NCBI GenBank assembly: GCA_002496565.1
Contig: DAKJ01000004.1
Location: 163,755 to 227,754, forward strand
Length of the DNA stretch: 64,000 nt
Direction of reading: 5' to 3'
Origin: Methanosarcina sp. UBA289
GTDB taxonomy: Archaea; Halobacteriota; Methanosarcinia; Methanosarcinales; Methanosarcinaceae
Both the position numbers and the translations under genes were made by a program. Of this stretch, positions 1 to 8,346 are shown one piece after another. How positions within the stretch are numbered: position 1 is the stretch's first letter; each line of letters opens with the position of its first letter. The notes beneath the pieces were generated by a model. That model saw nothing but the letters and a program-made list of their open reading frames with translations. It was not told where the DNA came from and searched no databases.

Positions 1-723
1 GCCTCAATAGCAGCCGAAGAGCTGGAACTCGAATCCAAAAACCAAAGAATCCAAACATTGAATTCTGAATCTTTAGGAGTTAGCCAGGCTCTTGAAGATT
101 TCAGAAAAGGAGCTGCCTGGCAGAGGTTACAGAACCTGCAGTCAGAATTTACTGTTGCCAGGGAAAAACTCAAGAAAGCCGAGACTGGCTTGAATTTTCT
201 TGTGCTCCCGCTTTCAGGTCATCTCTCAAGGATTAAGAAACTTCATGAAAGCAGCAGGTATACCTTAAAACTTGAAGTAAAGAAAGAGCTTGAGATTTGT
301 CTTGAAGATCCCGTGCATGTAAATCCTTCTTTTTTCTCTGAACTTCAAAAGATATTCGAGGATAATTCCCTGGATATGCAGGCCCAGAAAAAAGAAAAAG
401 CCCTTTTACAGGTCAAAACTGCAATCTCGAGTTTTCCCGAGAGGAATAAAGAGTATCTTGAAGCTCTGCAGCAATTTGAGGCAAAGAAAGCTGAAATCGA
501 AAGTTTGGATACCGGAAAATTTGTTGAACTTGAACATAAGGAAGCTGAGCTCCTGAGCAGGACTCGCTCGCTTGAAGAGGATATTGAAGATTCTAAAAAG
601 AAACTTGCCGCTTTAAGAGAAGAACTGGAACACCAAAAGGAAAAATTCCTTGCCAGTCTCAGTTTAATCGACAGCAATTTGCATGTGAACTTCCCGAGTC
701 CCGTCTCGGGAGGACGGCCCTAA
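1..723 (+). CDS. Coiled-coil protein, C-terminal part (5'-truncated by window edge)
   Basis: The reading frame is open from the first base, so the gene begins upstream and only its last 240 codons are visible. The product is rich in Glu, Lys, Leu and Gln with heptad-like spacing, especially in the last 100 residues, which predicts a long coiled coil. No enzymatic motif or membrane segment is visible. The last eight residues (SPVSGGRP) and the stop codon are encoded by a palindromic repeat that also occurs, in similar form, near 2044, so the original C terminus may have been replaced when the repeat inserted. I do not recognise the family. Structural or scaffold roles, or an SMC-like partner, are possible but unsupported. 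Confidence 0.75.
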   Translation, partial: ASIAAEELELESKNQRIQTLNSESLGVSQALEDFRKGAAWQRLQNLQSEFTVAREKLKKAETGLNFLVLPLSGHLSRIKKLHESSRYTLKLEVKKELEICLEDPVHVNPSFFSELQKIFEDNSLDMQAQKKEKALLQVKTAISSFPERNKEYLEALQQFEAKKAEIESLDTGKFVELEHKEAELLSRTRSLEEDIEDSKKKLAALREELEHQKEKFLASLSLIDSNLHVNFPSPVSGGRP

Positions 724-815
724 TCGTGCCTCGGGAGCACGGTCCTTTTTGTTGCCCGAGTTTCGCTTCGGGAGCACGAAGCCCTTTTCGCTTCGCTCAA
801 GAGGGCTGAATTATG
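692..815. repeat. REP-like palindromic repeat cluster, copy 1
   Basis: Three successive palindromes built around CTCGGGAG or TTCGGGAG: one overlaps the end of the coiled-coil gene, the second is CGTGC-loop-GCACG followed by a T-run, the third has TTTCGCTTCGGG. A related palindrome is found at 2044-2103, and a shorter relative (CCCGAGACTGGACTCGGG) at 25848-25865. They look like a dispersed palindromic element. The family is not named here. Confidence 0.55.
725..750 (+). terminator. Hairpin plus T-run after the coiled-coil gene
   Basis: CGTGC and GCACG pair around a seven-base loop and are followed by GTCCTTTTT directly after the stop codon at 721-723. This is the likely end of the transcript. 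Archaeal termination mainly needs the T-run, so the hairpin may simply be part of the repeat. Confidence 0.5.
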
Positions 816-895
816 GGTTAGAAAAAGTGATTTTCAACTCGCTCAGGGGTTTATTTATACAAATTTCTTTTTTGATCACCAGGTGATGTGATTAT

Positions 896-1084
896 AACTT
901 TTTTAAAAAAGGCTTGACCGAAAATGGTACAATAAAAACCTTACCCTGAACCCTATCGGCATGATTACAAGCCTTTTTTTAAAATGCTTTAGCAAAAAAC
1001 ACTGCTAAATCTAAAACGTCATGACGGCGTGATCAACCGGCGCAACGGTTGCGGGTCAACGGTTGCGGGTCAATGGTTGTAAAG
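896..1084. repeat. Intergenic repeats: inverted repeat and tandem CAACGGTTGCGGGT units
   Basis: AAAAAAGGCTTG (about 906-917) is matched by CAAGCCTTTTTTT (about 969-981) as an inverted repeat with a 50-base spacer. Further on, CAACGGTTGCGGGT occurs twice in tandem with a third, diverged copy near 1050-1080. No gene is visible between 724 and 1254. Confidence 0.5.
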
Positions 1085-1254
1085 AAGGCTGAATTATAAT
1101 GAAGATAGTTAGCACATGGGAGAAATTAAAGTGGAGATACTGAGCCCACAGGGACAATTTTACGAATTATAACTTTCCCATAGCTGTTATCCTGGTTCCA
1201 TATTGTTGGATAGTAATTGGGTAAATGCAGATATTTACATCCAAAACTGCGTTT

Positions 1255-1947
1255 TCAGGCCTGCGTCTGGAAATAAACTTCCTCGTAAGGCTGGACCACT
1301 ACAAATCCCTCTCCTTTGAAAGCCATCTGGAATGACTCCCCGCTGCTTCTTCCAACCAGGGTTTTTAGGGAAATGTCAGTTTTTATCTCAGGTTCCAGGT
1401 TTCCTGACCAGGCGACTGTAGCATTGGGGTCAGTAAAGACCGGGTGACCTGGGCTTACCCGGAGAGTTAGGGGGTCCTGGTGAGTTGTAATGGCGGCCAT
1501 ACCGGTTCCTTCCAGTTTAATGTTGAAAAGCCCTCCTGCCATCATTCCTGAAACATTTTTCATCATCTTTATTTTCCAGTTTAGCGAGGTCTCAAAGGCA
1601 AGTAGATCGTTGCCATTTACAAAAAGGGAATCGTTATCAAGTTTCAGGACTGATACCTTCTTTCCTTCATCTGCAAGGTAGAGTTTTCCTTTGCCTTCGG
1701 CTTTTGTGAGGCTGACTCCCTCACCTGTAAGCGCCTTCTTCACAAAGGTGCCGATTCCGTGTTCGAAGACTCCTTCCCTCGTAAAAACTATATCTCCTGT
1801 GTACGCGACCATTGAACCTCTTTTTGTCCAGACCATTCCTTCAAGGTTAACCTCAAGAAGGCGTTCGCGTTCCAGCTCAAAAATTCCCTGATCCAGATCC
1901 TTTTCTTCTGTATTTTGAATGAAATCCTCTATTGAATAGCGTCCCAA
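1255..1947 (-). CDS. AIM24 / DUF124 family protein
   Basis: A 230-residue protein of the AIM24 (DUF124) family: a predicted beta-rich fold with repeated Gly-rich strands, such as the GMMAGGLFNIKLEGTG segment around residues 133-148 and FKGEGFVVVQP near the end. In bacteria and archaea these are cytoplasmic or membrane-associated proteins of unknown biochemical role; the yeast namesake is a mitochondrial inner-membrane protein. The start is TTG at 1947, preceded on the minus strand by a GAGATGAT ribosome-binding site at good spacing. The gene stands alone and is divergent from the AlaX gene. There is no signal peptide. The family call is solid; the function is unknown. Confidence 0.8.
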   Translation of the reverse strand: MGRYSIEDFIQNTEEKDLDQGIFELERERLLEVNLEGMVWTKRGSMVAYTGDIVFTREGVFEHGIGTFVKKALTGEGVSLTKAEGKGKLYLADEGKKVSVLKLDNDSLFVNGNDLLAFETSLNWKIKMMKNVSGMMAGGLFNIKLEGTGMAAITTHQDPLTLRVSPGHPVFTDPNATVAWSGNLEPEIKTDISLKTLVGRSSGESFQMAFKGEGFVVVQPYEEVYFQTQA

Positions 1948-2043
1948 ACTATCATCTCTTTTTATGTTTTATTCTCTTATTTAATTGTTCAATTGTCTAT
2001 ACAGTTATAAAGCATTTCTCTCAATCTGCATTATCAAGTTGAA

Positions 2044-2103
2044 AAACCCGAGTTCCGTCTCGGGAGGACGGGTCCGTTTCGCTCACTCCGTTCGCTCAAG
2101 CGG
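2044..2103. repeat. REP-like palindromic repeat, copy 2
   Basis: CCCGAGTTCCGTCTCGGGAG followed by a GTCCG...CGGAC hairpin. The first part nearly matches the element at the end of the coiled-coil gene (692-720). It lies in the divergent promoter region between the AIM24-like and AlaX genes, so a terminator role for either gene is unlikely. Confidence 0.55.
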
Positions 2104-2249
2104 ACTTTCTGCAGTTATGGAAAATAAGATTAGCGATGTCTGGATTTTGCTCAAAAGTGTATAATTTATGTACTCTGACAGTTTTTATCTGCTTTACTAA
2201 TCTCCTTTAATTATCTCCTTTAATAAAGTTTAAGAAAAGAGGTTTGACA

Positions 2250-2981
2250 ATGACAGAGGCGCTTTACTTCCTTGATTGTTACCTGAAAGAGTTCGAAGCA
2301 ACTGTCGAAAAAGTTACAAATGATCAATTTGTGGTTCTTGACCGTACTGCCTTTTATCCCGAAAGCGGGGGCCAGCCCAGCGATACCGGAAAATTAGTTC
2401 GTGAATCTGATGGGGCTGAATTTGGTGTCCTGTATGTGGGTAAGTTCAATGGAGATATCAGTCATGAGATAGCTGGTGAAAATGTTTCTAACGGGTTAAA
2501 AGCAGGGGATAAAGTAAAAGGATTCATTGATTGGGATCGTCGTTACAGGCATATGCGTATGCATACGGCGACTCACGTAATCGCAAACGTAATCGAAAAG
2601 GAAGCCGGGGCTCAGATAACCGGAAACCAGCTTGGTCTTGATCAGAGCAGGGTGGATTTCAGCCTTGAAGTCTTTGACAGGGATAAATTTGCCGAATATG
2701 AGAAAATTGCCAATGACCTTATAGCCCGGAAAAACCCTGTTAATCTCTACCTTGTAGGTCGAAATGAAGCCGAAGAAAAGCTCTCCCGATTGACCACATT
2801 GGCAAAAGGCTTTTCTGATGATATAAAAGAAGTCCTCATGGTTGAAATAGAAGGTGTCACGATTGAAGCCTGCGGGGGAACTCATGTTAAAAATACTGAG
2901 GAAATAAAAGGCATAAAAATCACAAAGCTTCAGAATAAAGGGAAAAGTAACAGGAGAATGTACTTTACACTTGTAGATTAA
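2250..2981 (+). CDS. alaX: Alanyl-tRNA editing protein AlaX
   Basis: A free-standing homologue of the alanyl-tRNA synthetase editing domain that hydrolyses mischarged Ser-tRNA(Ala) or Gly-tRNA(Ala). The N-terminal part matches the beta-barrel domain (YPESGGQPSDTG, residues 34-45). The zinc site is intact: HTATH near residue 109 and CGGTH near residue 210. At 243 residues it has the size of the AlaX-M type. The chosen start is ATG 2250, seven bases after AGAGG; a TTG two codons upstream at 2244 is too close to that site. It appears to be monocistronic. Confidence 0.9.
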   Translation: MTEALYFLDCYLKEFEATVEKVTNDQFVVLDRTAFYPESGGQPSDTGKLVRESDGAEFGVLYVGKFNGDISHEIAGENVSNGLKAGDKVKGFIDWDRRYRHMRMHTATHVIANVIEKEAGAQITGNQLGLDQSRVDFSLEVFDRDKFAEYEKIANDLIARKNPVNLYLVGRNEAEEKLSRLTTLAKGFSDDIKEVLMVEIEGVTIEACGGTHVKNTEEIKGIKITKLQNKGKSNRRMYFTLVD

Positions 2982-3185
2982 GATCTGAATCTAACCTGAA
3001 TCTAATTTAGCTTTTCTTTCTTTTTATTTTTTCGCCGTTTCTCTTTTTCTTCCAGATTTCAGGTCTCAAGAAGATAGTATTCTATCAGCAGGATACATTG
3101 GACTGGAATTCGAATTTTTGAGTCTGAATACGATTATCTAATATCGTTTATAATTTTAATTATAAATTGATCAATGGGGGTTAGA

Positions 3186-4184
3186 TTGCTTAAATTAGGA
3201 TATAAAATTGCACCTGAACAGTTTCCTCCATCGGAGTTGCTGCAACAGGTCATAACGGCTGAAAAGGCGGGCTTTGAAAGTATTGATGCCAGTGATCATT
3301 TTCATCCATGGAGTGAAAGCGGACAGGCATGTTTTGTCTGGAGTTGGCTTGGAGCAGCGTCGGTGAGTACTCAAAGTATAGAACTGGGAACGGGTCTGAC
3401 TTGCCCTATTCTGCGTTATAACCCTGCTGTTATCGCTCAGGCTGCTGCAACCGTATCTTCGCTTGCAGGAGGCCGGACTTATCTTGCAGTCGGAACGGGG
3501 GAAGCTTTAAACGAGTATCCCGTAACTCTTGAATGGCCGCAATATGACGAGCGTCAGATACGAATGATAGAGGCAATCGGACTTATCCGTGAACTCTGGA
3601 CCGGGTAGAAAGTCAGCTTTGATGGGTGCTATTACCGGACAAAAAATGCCAAACTTTATACGCTGCCTAAAAACAATATTCCTATTTATATCTCCTCACT
3701 CGTACCCGAAAGTGCCTACGTTGCAGGCTATTATGGGGATGGTCTTCTAACTGTTGGGGGAGAGTCGGATATGCAGAAATATGAGCAGATTCTTTCCGAG
3801 TTTGAAAAAGGAGCCAGGGATTCAGGTAAGAGCCCGGAAAACCTACCAAAGGCAATAGAGCTTTTTGTTGACTATGGTACAGATCCTAAAGAATCTATTG
3901 ATAATTTCATGAAGTACTGGGCTGGAGCGCTTATACCTGCTCTTTTTGTGAATAAGATATACACTCCGGAGATGTCTGCTCAGAATGGAAAAGTTGTGGG
4001 CCCAGACGTGATACGAAATCATGCTTGTATTTCTGAAAATCCTGAGGATCACATTCATTTTGTAAAGAAATATATGGATTTGGGTTTCACACACATTTAT
4101 TTCCATTCGGCAGCCTCGGACCAGATATCTTTCCTCAAAGCCTACGGAAAAGATGTTTTACCGGCGTTAAATAAAATGGGATAA
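3186..4184 (+). pseudogene. F420-dependent oxidoreductase (LLM class) with one in-frame UAG
   Basis: Two open segments lie in the same frame, separated only by TAG at 3606-3608. Together they give a 332-codon protein of the F420-dependent luciferase-like monooxygenase fold, closest to the F420-dependent glucose-6-phosphate dehydrogenase-like group. Family features are LGYKIAPEQ at the N terminus, ISDHFHPW-like ASDHFHPW, and TGLTCPILRYNPAVIAQAAAT for cofactor binding. Across the amber codon the match continues without loss: ELWTG, UAG, KVSFDGCYYRTKNAKLYT; relatives usually have Glu or similar at this position. No other lesion is present. The start is probably TTG 3186, five bases after GGGGGT; ATG 3174 would place that site inside the gene. 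It may be a recent single-mutation pseudogene or a gene read through with pyrrolysine. Confidence 0.75.
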
Positions 4185-4386
4185 ATTTATTTTTATTTTC
4201 TGATCTTTACTTTTCATATACCCTTTTACATAAATGTCATTTATTTCCTCTTCTATTATTATATGATTATTCGAGACAATATGTCATATATCCAAATTAA
4301 AATCAAAAGTTTATTCTGGAAATCCTCATTAAAATTAACACGTTTGAATATTCTTCAAAGATTTGTAACTTTTGTTTATTTGAGGT

Positions 4387-4794
4387 GTGTACATAATCGA
4401 AGATATGACACATGTTATGATATTCGTCAAAGACTATAATGAGGCGCTTGACTTTTATACGAATAAACTTGGTTTTGTAAAAGTTACAGATGTTATCCCG
4501 ACACCAGGATGGCGCTTTTTGTCTGTTGCCCCAAAAGGCCAGGGTACCGAAATAATTCTCCATATGCCCAATGCCACAATAGAAGGCGAGGCCGAAACAC
4601 AGATGGAGACTGAACTCATAGGTAAAACCCCAGCCTTGATGTTTAAAGTCGATGATTGCAAGAAGACATGCGATGAGCTAAGATCAAAGGGAGTAATGAT
4701 CATTGAAGAGCCTTTCTCGGCTCCTTACGGTATCCAGGCGCTCATAGTAGACCTGTATGGAAATCCACTGTGGCTCATAGAACATCCCAAGTGA
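4387..4794 (+). CDS. VOC (glyoxalase / bleomycin-resistance fold) protein
   Basis: A 129 to 135-residue single-domain member of the vicinal-oxygen-chelate superfamily. The typical pattern is present: HVMIFVKDYNEALDFYTNKLGF at the first strand and helix, then a central strand and a C-terminal GNPLWLIEHP strand. One beta-alpha-beta-beta-beta unit pair is complete, and His near the N terminus and Glu near the C terminus are the probable metal ligands. Substrate cannot be told from sequence. The start could be GTG 4387, but the GAGG site is only one base away, so ATG 4405 (MTHVMIF) is also likely. It is monocistronic. Confidence 0.75.
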   Translation: MYIIEDMTHVMIFVKDYNEALDFYTNKLGFVKVTDVIPTPGWRFLSVAPKGQGTEIILHMPNATIEGEAETQMETELIGKTPALMFKVDDCKKTCDELRSKGVMIIEEPFSAPYGIQALIVDLYGNPLWLIEHPK

Positions 4795-4829
4795 AAAAGT
4801 CATATCCAAATTAGGTTATTTTTTCTGTC

Positions 4830-4923
4830 TCGCCTGTTGCATCCGGGTAACCCACTTATCTTTGCACTTAAGTTATTCCTACGAGCCTCCGCAGGCGTTT
4901 TACCTTCAAGGGCTTCTCTACTA
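4830..4923 (-). pseudogene. Possible C-terminal remnant of a DDE transposase
   Basis: On the minus strand one frame reads EALEGKTPAEARRNNLSAK before running to a stop. LEGKTPAE resembles the C-terminal 'GxTPAE' tail of IS6/IS240-type DDE transposases. Only about 30 codons remain and no terminal repeats are seen, so this is a weak call. Nothing else is visible in the 4795-5193 spacer. Confidence 0.3.
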
Positions 4924-5193
4924 CAAAAATAAACATCCTTTCTATTTCAAAAATGTAGGCTTTTTTGAAAATGAATTCTCGATAATTTAACCCAATGATG
5001 TTATTTTCTGTCTAATAATAATCCTGTAAACTTATCTATATCTATTTATATATTTCAAGAAATATTACCCTTATTAAACAGAATTTCAGAGAATAAGGCT
5101 TAGGTTTCGAGTTTTTTGGATCTTTTTGGATCTTTTAACCCTGTTAGTTGTTTGGGAGTAAATACCTGTCTAAGGTTACTAAAAAGTGATTTT

Positions 5194-5871
5194 ATGGCAA
5201 ATAAATATGCTCAGCATTTAAAGTGCAATTACCTTGACAGAAGAGCTGCTCTTAGAGGTGAAGTTGAGCGTCAGTTAATACACCTGTTTACAGGTATAAC
5301 TCTAATTCTTTTAATTGATGCAGCAGGCGATATGGCTCTACCTCTCTTGCTTCTTTTCCTTATTTTTTATGTGACAGTCTCAATAGCCATTATCCTGGAT
5401 AAGCTTCCACTTCCATTATCCATTTTTCTGTGCAGATGGGGAAGGCCTTCGAAACAGACTATACCGCTTAAAGGAACTATCCTACTCCTTTGTGGAATAC
5501 TCCTCTCTTTTATACTATTCCCTGAAGAAATTATGTATGCTTCAATTGTAGTAGTCACATTCGGAGATTCGGTAGCAACCGCATTAGGGGTTCTGGTAGG
5601 CAAACATAAGCTTCCATACTCGAGAGAAAAAACTATAGAAGGAACAGTCTCAGGGATAGTAGCAGCCTTTTTAGTATCTTTACTTTTTGTGACCCCTGTT
5701 CAGGCTTTTGTTGGGGCTACAGGTGGGATGCTGCTGGAAAGCGTTATAGGTTTGCAGACAATCCGGGAATCTAACTCACAAACTGTCTTCAAGTTCTTTT
5801 TTAATGATAATTTTTTAATTCCTTTATTCTCAGGTTTACTTATGTTTATTGTAGGTTTATTCAGCAACTGA
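5194..5871 (+). CDS. Dolichol-kinase / phosphatidate cytidylyltransferase-like membrane protein
   Basis: A polytopic membrane protein of about 225 residues with roughly six hydrophobic segments. It carries the pattern of the SEC59/DGK1 dolichol kinase and CdsA-like superfamily: R-E-x-x-HL-like VERQLIHLFTG near residue 27, FGDSVATALGVLVGKHKLPYS in the middle, and KTIEGTVSG, the most diagnostic block, near residue 150. Enzymes of this type phosphorylate polyprenols or activate lipid headgroups with CTP. In an archaeon a role in recycling dolichol or isoprenoid lipid is plausible, but the substrate is inferred. The start is taken as ATG 5194; the upstream 26 codons of the open frame look non-coding. 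Confidence 0.65.
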   Translation: MANKYAQHLKCNYLDRRAALRGEVERQLIHLFTGITLILLIDAAGDMALPLLLLFLIFYVTVSIAIILDKLPLPLSIFLCRWGRPSKQTIPLKGTILLLCGILLSFILFPEEIMYASIVVVTFGDSVATALGVLVGKHKLPYSREKTIEGTVSGIVAAFLVSLLFVTPVQAFVGATGGMLLESVIGLQTIRESNSQTVFKFFFNDNFLIPLFSGLLMFIVGLFSN

Positions 5872-5933
5872 AGACTTTTCAGTAGCAGACAAATGTTTTA
5901 TCTGGTACTTTTATATCAAGTGAATAAACCTCT

Positions 5934-6100
5934 GGTCGTATCATTATGCGGTTGATGTTTTCATGATTAATTTTCCAGTGCTAGAAATGCCTTATATATC
6001 GTGTATCAAGCAGCTATTAACCTTACTGAATTACAAAAAGGTATGATACGCCACTAATAGTATTTTGGAAATAACATCAACTAACTAATAGTGCATGACC
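5934..6100 (+). mobile_element. MITE-like element, family 1, copy 1
   Basis: A 167-base element with imperfect terminal inverted repeats: GGTCGTATCATTATGCGGTT at the left and the reverse complement of TAATAGTGCATGACC at the right, with GTTGATGTT and AACATCAAC as the perfect inner part. A second copy lies at 26295-26463. The interior encodes the last residues of what looks like a transposase, ending in SARNALYIVYQAAINLTELQ, with a one-base deletion relative to the other copy. It is best explained as an insertion sequence with a large internal deletion. Confidence 0.7.
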
Positions 6101-6570
6101 AAGCCTCTATATCTTGGCAGTATTATTGAAAGATCTGCGTTCAGACAGATTCAGCGTTAGTTTTATATTATACAATTAGACTCTGAAATACATCCCAATT
6201 TATTTTCGTTTCATAACTCTGATCTTAGATAGCTTTCAAGAAGTTTTTCTAGATATGTGGTGAATTTATTTCCTGACGGAGTAGCTTTTCAGTATCGGTA
6301 GCTCCTTTGAATGGATTTTTTCTTCAATTCACCTGTTTTAAACCAAGCCCTCTATGAGGGCATAACTTTCAATAGATGCTAACCAAAAACCTTAGTTTGC
6401 AGACATGTTCAGTCTTTAATCCTAATAAAAATAAATAAGCTGCTAGATCTAAATAGTCATCTTCTACCAAACGTTTGAGTTGAATTCTTTTTTATATTAT
6501 ATTTTACATAATACTCAATGGTGGGTGGGCAACTAATTGGGAAAGGCAATAGCTACCTGAATCCAGGGAG
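6101..6570. other. Intergenic spacer without a visible gene
   Basis: AT-rich DNA between the MITE and the DUF2795 array. I see no open frame with coding character, no RNA gene and no clear repeat. Confidence 0.5.
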
Positions 6571-6607
6571 GTGAACTTATATAAAGGAGTCTACGTCAGG
6601 TTGGAGT

Positions 6608-6718
6608 TCATAACTGGTGGGGAGGTTATCCTACGAGAGAGACGACCTTGTAAAGTTTGCCAAAGGTAAGCAGGCAAGCAATGACGTTCTGGACCTTCTG
6701 AGGGGATACCTGAAATAG
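6608..6718 (+). pseudogene. DUF2795 gene remnant, first unit of the array
   Basis: A frame reading DDLVKFAKGKQASNDVLDLL followed by RGYLK and a stop matches the middle of the intact DUF2795 protein that follows (QDLIAHAKKHNASNEVMQVL). A base change in register before it (GGYPTRE in one frame, RDDLVKF in the next) shows a frameshift. The start and the C-terminal YTNAADVSKEF block are missing. Confidence 0.55.
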
Positions 6719-6847
6719 AGTATAACACCCTGATGACGTTCCCGGAGAAATCAAACGCCTGGAAAGCGAACGCCATCAAACCACCAAAACCAAATGAGTA
6801 CTGATTTGCCGAACAGGGATTTTAGGATAGATGCAATCTAGGTCCAG

Positions 6848-6885
6848 ATAGTACAGAAAGTATGAGATAGTACAGAAAGTATGAG
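6848..6885 (+). repeat. 19-base direct repeat, two copies
   Basis: GATAGTACAGAAAGTATGA occurs twice back to back (6848-6866 and 6867-6885) in the spacer before the intact DUF2795 genes. Confidence 0.7.
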
Positions 6886-7090
6886 TTACCCATTCAAAAG
6901 GTAAACTCTCGAACATTATACAGTCGATATGGCTGAATACAACTGAGAGTTCGGTAATTGAGATTTGGTAACTGAGTGTTTAAAGAAGGCTTTTTAGAGA
7001 GTCTGTAGATTGCCGGAAAGTGTATCGTACTGACCATGTCAGAAAGGAACCAAGAAAACACATAGAACATATAAACCATGGGGGAAATTT

Positions 7091-7279
7091 ATGCAAACAA
7101 GTCCAATTGAAGTTCAAAAAGCTCTGAAGGATATCGATTATCCTGTAAAAAAGCAGGATCTAATTGCACACGCCAAAAAACATAATGCCAGTAATGAAGT
7201 AATGCAGGTCCTTGAAAGTCTTCCAGACAAGGAGTACACCAACGCTGCCGATGTCAGCAAGGAATTCTCTGGAAAGTAA
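7091..7279 (+). CDS. DUF2795 protein, array unit 2
   Basis: A 62-residue protein matching DUF2795: IEVQKALKDIDYPVKKQDLI, then a helix with HAKKHNASNEVMQVLESLPD, then KEYTNAADVSKEF. The family is small, soluble, helical and of unknown function, and often occurs as several paralogues. The ATG at 7091 follows GGGGGAAATTT, a strong ribosome-binding site shared by the other array members. It is followed after 54 bases by a second, diverged copy. The intact frame and conserved SD suggest it is expressed. Confidence 0.8.
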   Translation: MQTSPIEVQKALKDIDYPVKKQDLIAHAKKHNASNEVMQVLESLPDKEYTNAADVSKEFSGK

Positions 7280-7333
7280 AATCATAAAGTAAAGAATTCG
7301 AGAGCAAATAAAAATAATATGGGGGGTAAACTT

Positions 7334-7543
7334 ATGAGAACAAGTATGGCTGATGTTGAACATGCACTGAAAGGTATTGATTTTCCTAAAAGCAAGAATG
7401 AAATTGTTAGTTATGCTCAGCAACAAAATGCTAATAACGAAATAATTTCTGACTTGCAGCAACTTCCAGATAGGACATATAACAACGCTGCCGATGTTGC
7501 TCAGGAGTTTAGCGGAAAGCGCTTTAGTGGAGAATCAAAATAA
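7334..7543 (+). CDS. DUF2795 protein, array unit 3
   Basis: A 69-residue paralogue (MADVEHALKGIDFPKSKNEI, then QQLPDRTYNNAADVAQEFSG) with a short extra tail. It is more diverged from unit 2 than units 4 and 5 are, so it is an older duplicate. The start is ATG 7334 after GGGGGGTAAACTT; the five preceding open codons contain the ribosome-binding site and are not coding. Function unknown, as for the family. Confidence 0.8.
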   Translation: MRTSMADVEHALKGIDFPKSKNEIVSYAQQQNANNEIISDLQQLPDRTYNNAADVAQEFSGKRFSGESK

Positions 7544-7614
7544 GTAATAAGATAATGAAAAAGCTGAAGACATTGACAGCAATTTAAACTTATTGGAGTA
7601 AAGGGGGAAATTTT

Positions 7615-7803
7615 ATTCACACAAGCCCTATTGAAGTTCAGAAAGCTCTAAAGAACATGGATTATCCTGCAAAGAAGGAAGATCTTGTTAAGCATGCCAA
7701 GGACCGTCACGCTAGCGATGAAGTAATGCAGGACATTAATGAGCTTCCGGACAAGGATTATACAAACGCTGCCGATGTCAGCAAAGAGTTTAAAGGAGAC
7801 TAA
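7615..7803 (+). CDS. DUF2795 protein, array unit 4, with AUU in the start position
   Basis: A complete 62-residue frame (HTSPIEVQKALKNMDYPAKK to DKDYTNAADVSKEFKGD) of exactly the same length as unit 2. Where unit 2 has ATG after GGGGGAAATTT, this unit has GGGGGAAATTTT followed by ATT. No ATG, GTG or TTG is available before codon 16, and TAA lies upstream in frame. The body has no lesion and its differences from unit 2 are mostly conservative, so it may still be translated from AUU; otherwise it is a very young start-loss pseudogene. Confidence 0.5.
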   Translation: MHTSPIEVQKALKNMDYPAKKEDLVKHAKDRHASDEVMQDINELPDKDYTNAADVSKEFKGD

Positions 7804-7823
7804 GCTGAACAAAAAGGGGATTT

Positions 7824-8034
7824 AGGCAACCAGTCCAATTGAAGTTCAAAAAGCTCTGAAGATATCGATTATCCTGTAAAAAAGCAGGGCTTTATTAAGC
7901 ACGTTAAAATGCATAAGCTATCAGTGAGGTAATTGAGGCTCTCGAAGATCTTCCGAAAAGGAGTAACATAAATGTTTCAGATGTCAGTAAAGAGTTTGAA
8001 GGAAAACAACCATACTTTAGAGCCAGCAAAGCAA
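7824..8034 (+). pseudogene. DUF2795 pseudogene, array unit 5
   Basis: A near-identical 5' part (PVQLKF frame versus SPIEVQKAL) carries ATG-to-AGG at the start, a one-base deletion in GCTCTGAAGATATCG and further deletions before the DVSKEFEG end. It is clearly a dead copy of unit 2 or 4. Confidence 0.75.
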
Positions 8035-8040
8035 TAAATG

Positions 8041-8106
8041 GGGAGCAAGTAAATGAGCTCCCCCTTGATCCAAATAAAAAAGGAGGCTGATGTACCTCCT
8101 TTCTTT
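8041..8106 (+). terminator. Two hairpins ending the DUF2795 array
   Basis: GGGAGC...GCTCCC (8041-8061) is followed by AGGAGG...CCTCCT (8081-8100) and TTCTTTCT. They fit a termination region for the array. Confidence 0.5.
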
Positions 8107-8304
8107 CTCCTGAATTTAATCTCTGATCAGTGTCTCCGGGCAATTTCTGTGGCAGTCGCAGTGCTAAAAATTTAGCAAAGATGATACGCTAATGTAAGTA
8201 TTTATAAGCTACCACAAAGTAAGCCAAATCAAAAAACTTTTGTGAAAAACAGACTAATGCGAAATAGAGTAATACTACAAATTTTTATTCGATCTTCTTC
8301 TTCT

Positions 8305-8346
8305 TATTACTATTACTACTATTACTATTACTATTAATTACTATTT
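8305..8346. repeat. Low-complexity TTACTA/ATTACT repeat
   Basis: A microsatellite-like run of ATTACT and ACT units within the 8107-8658 spacer. I see no gene in the rest of that spacer. Confidence 0.6.
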
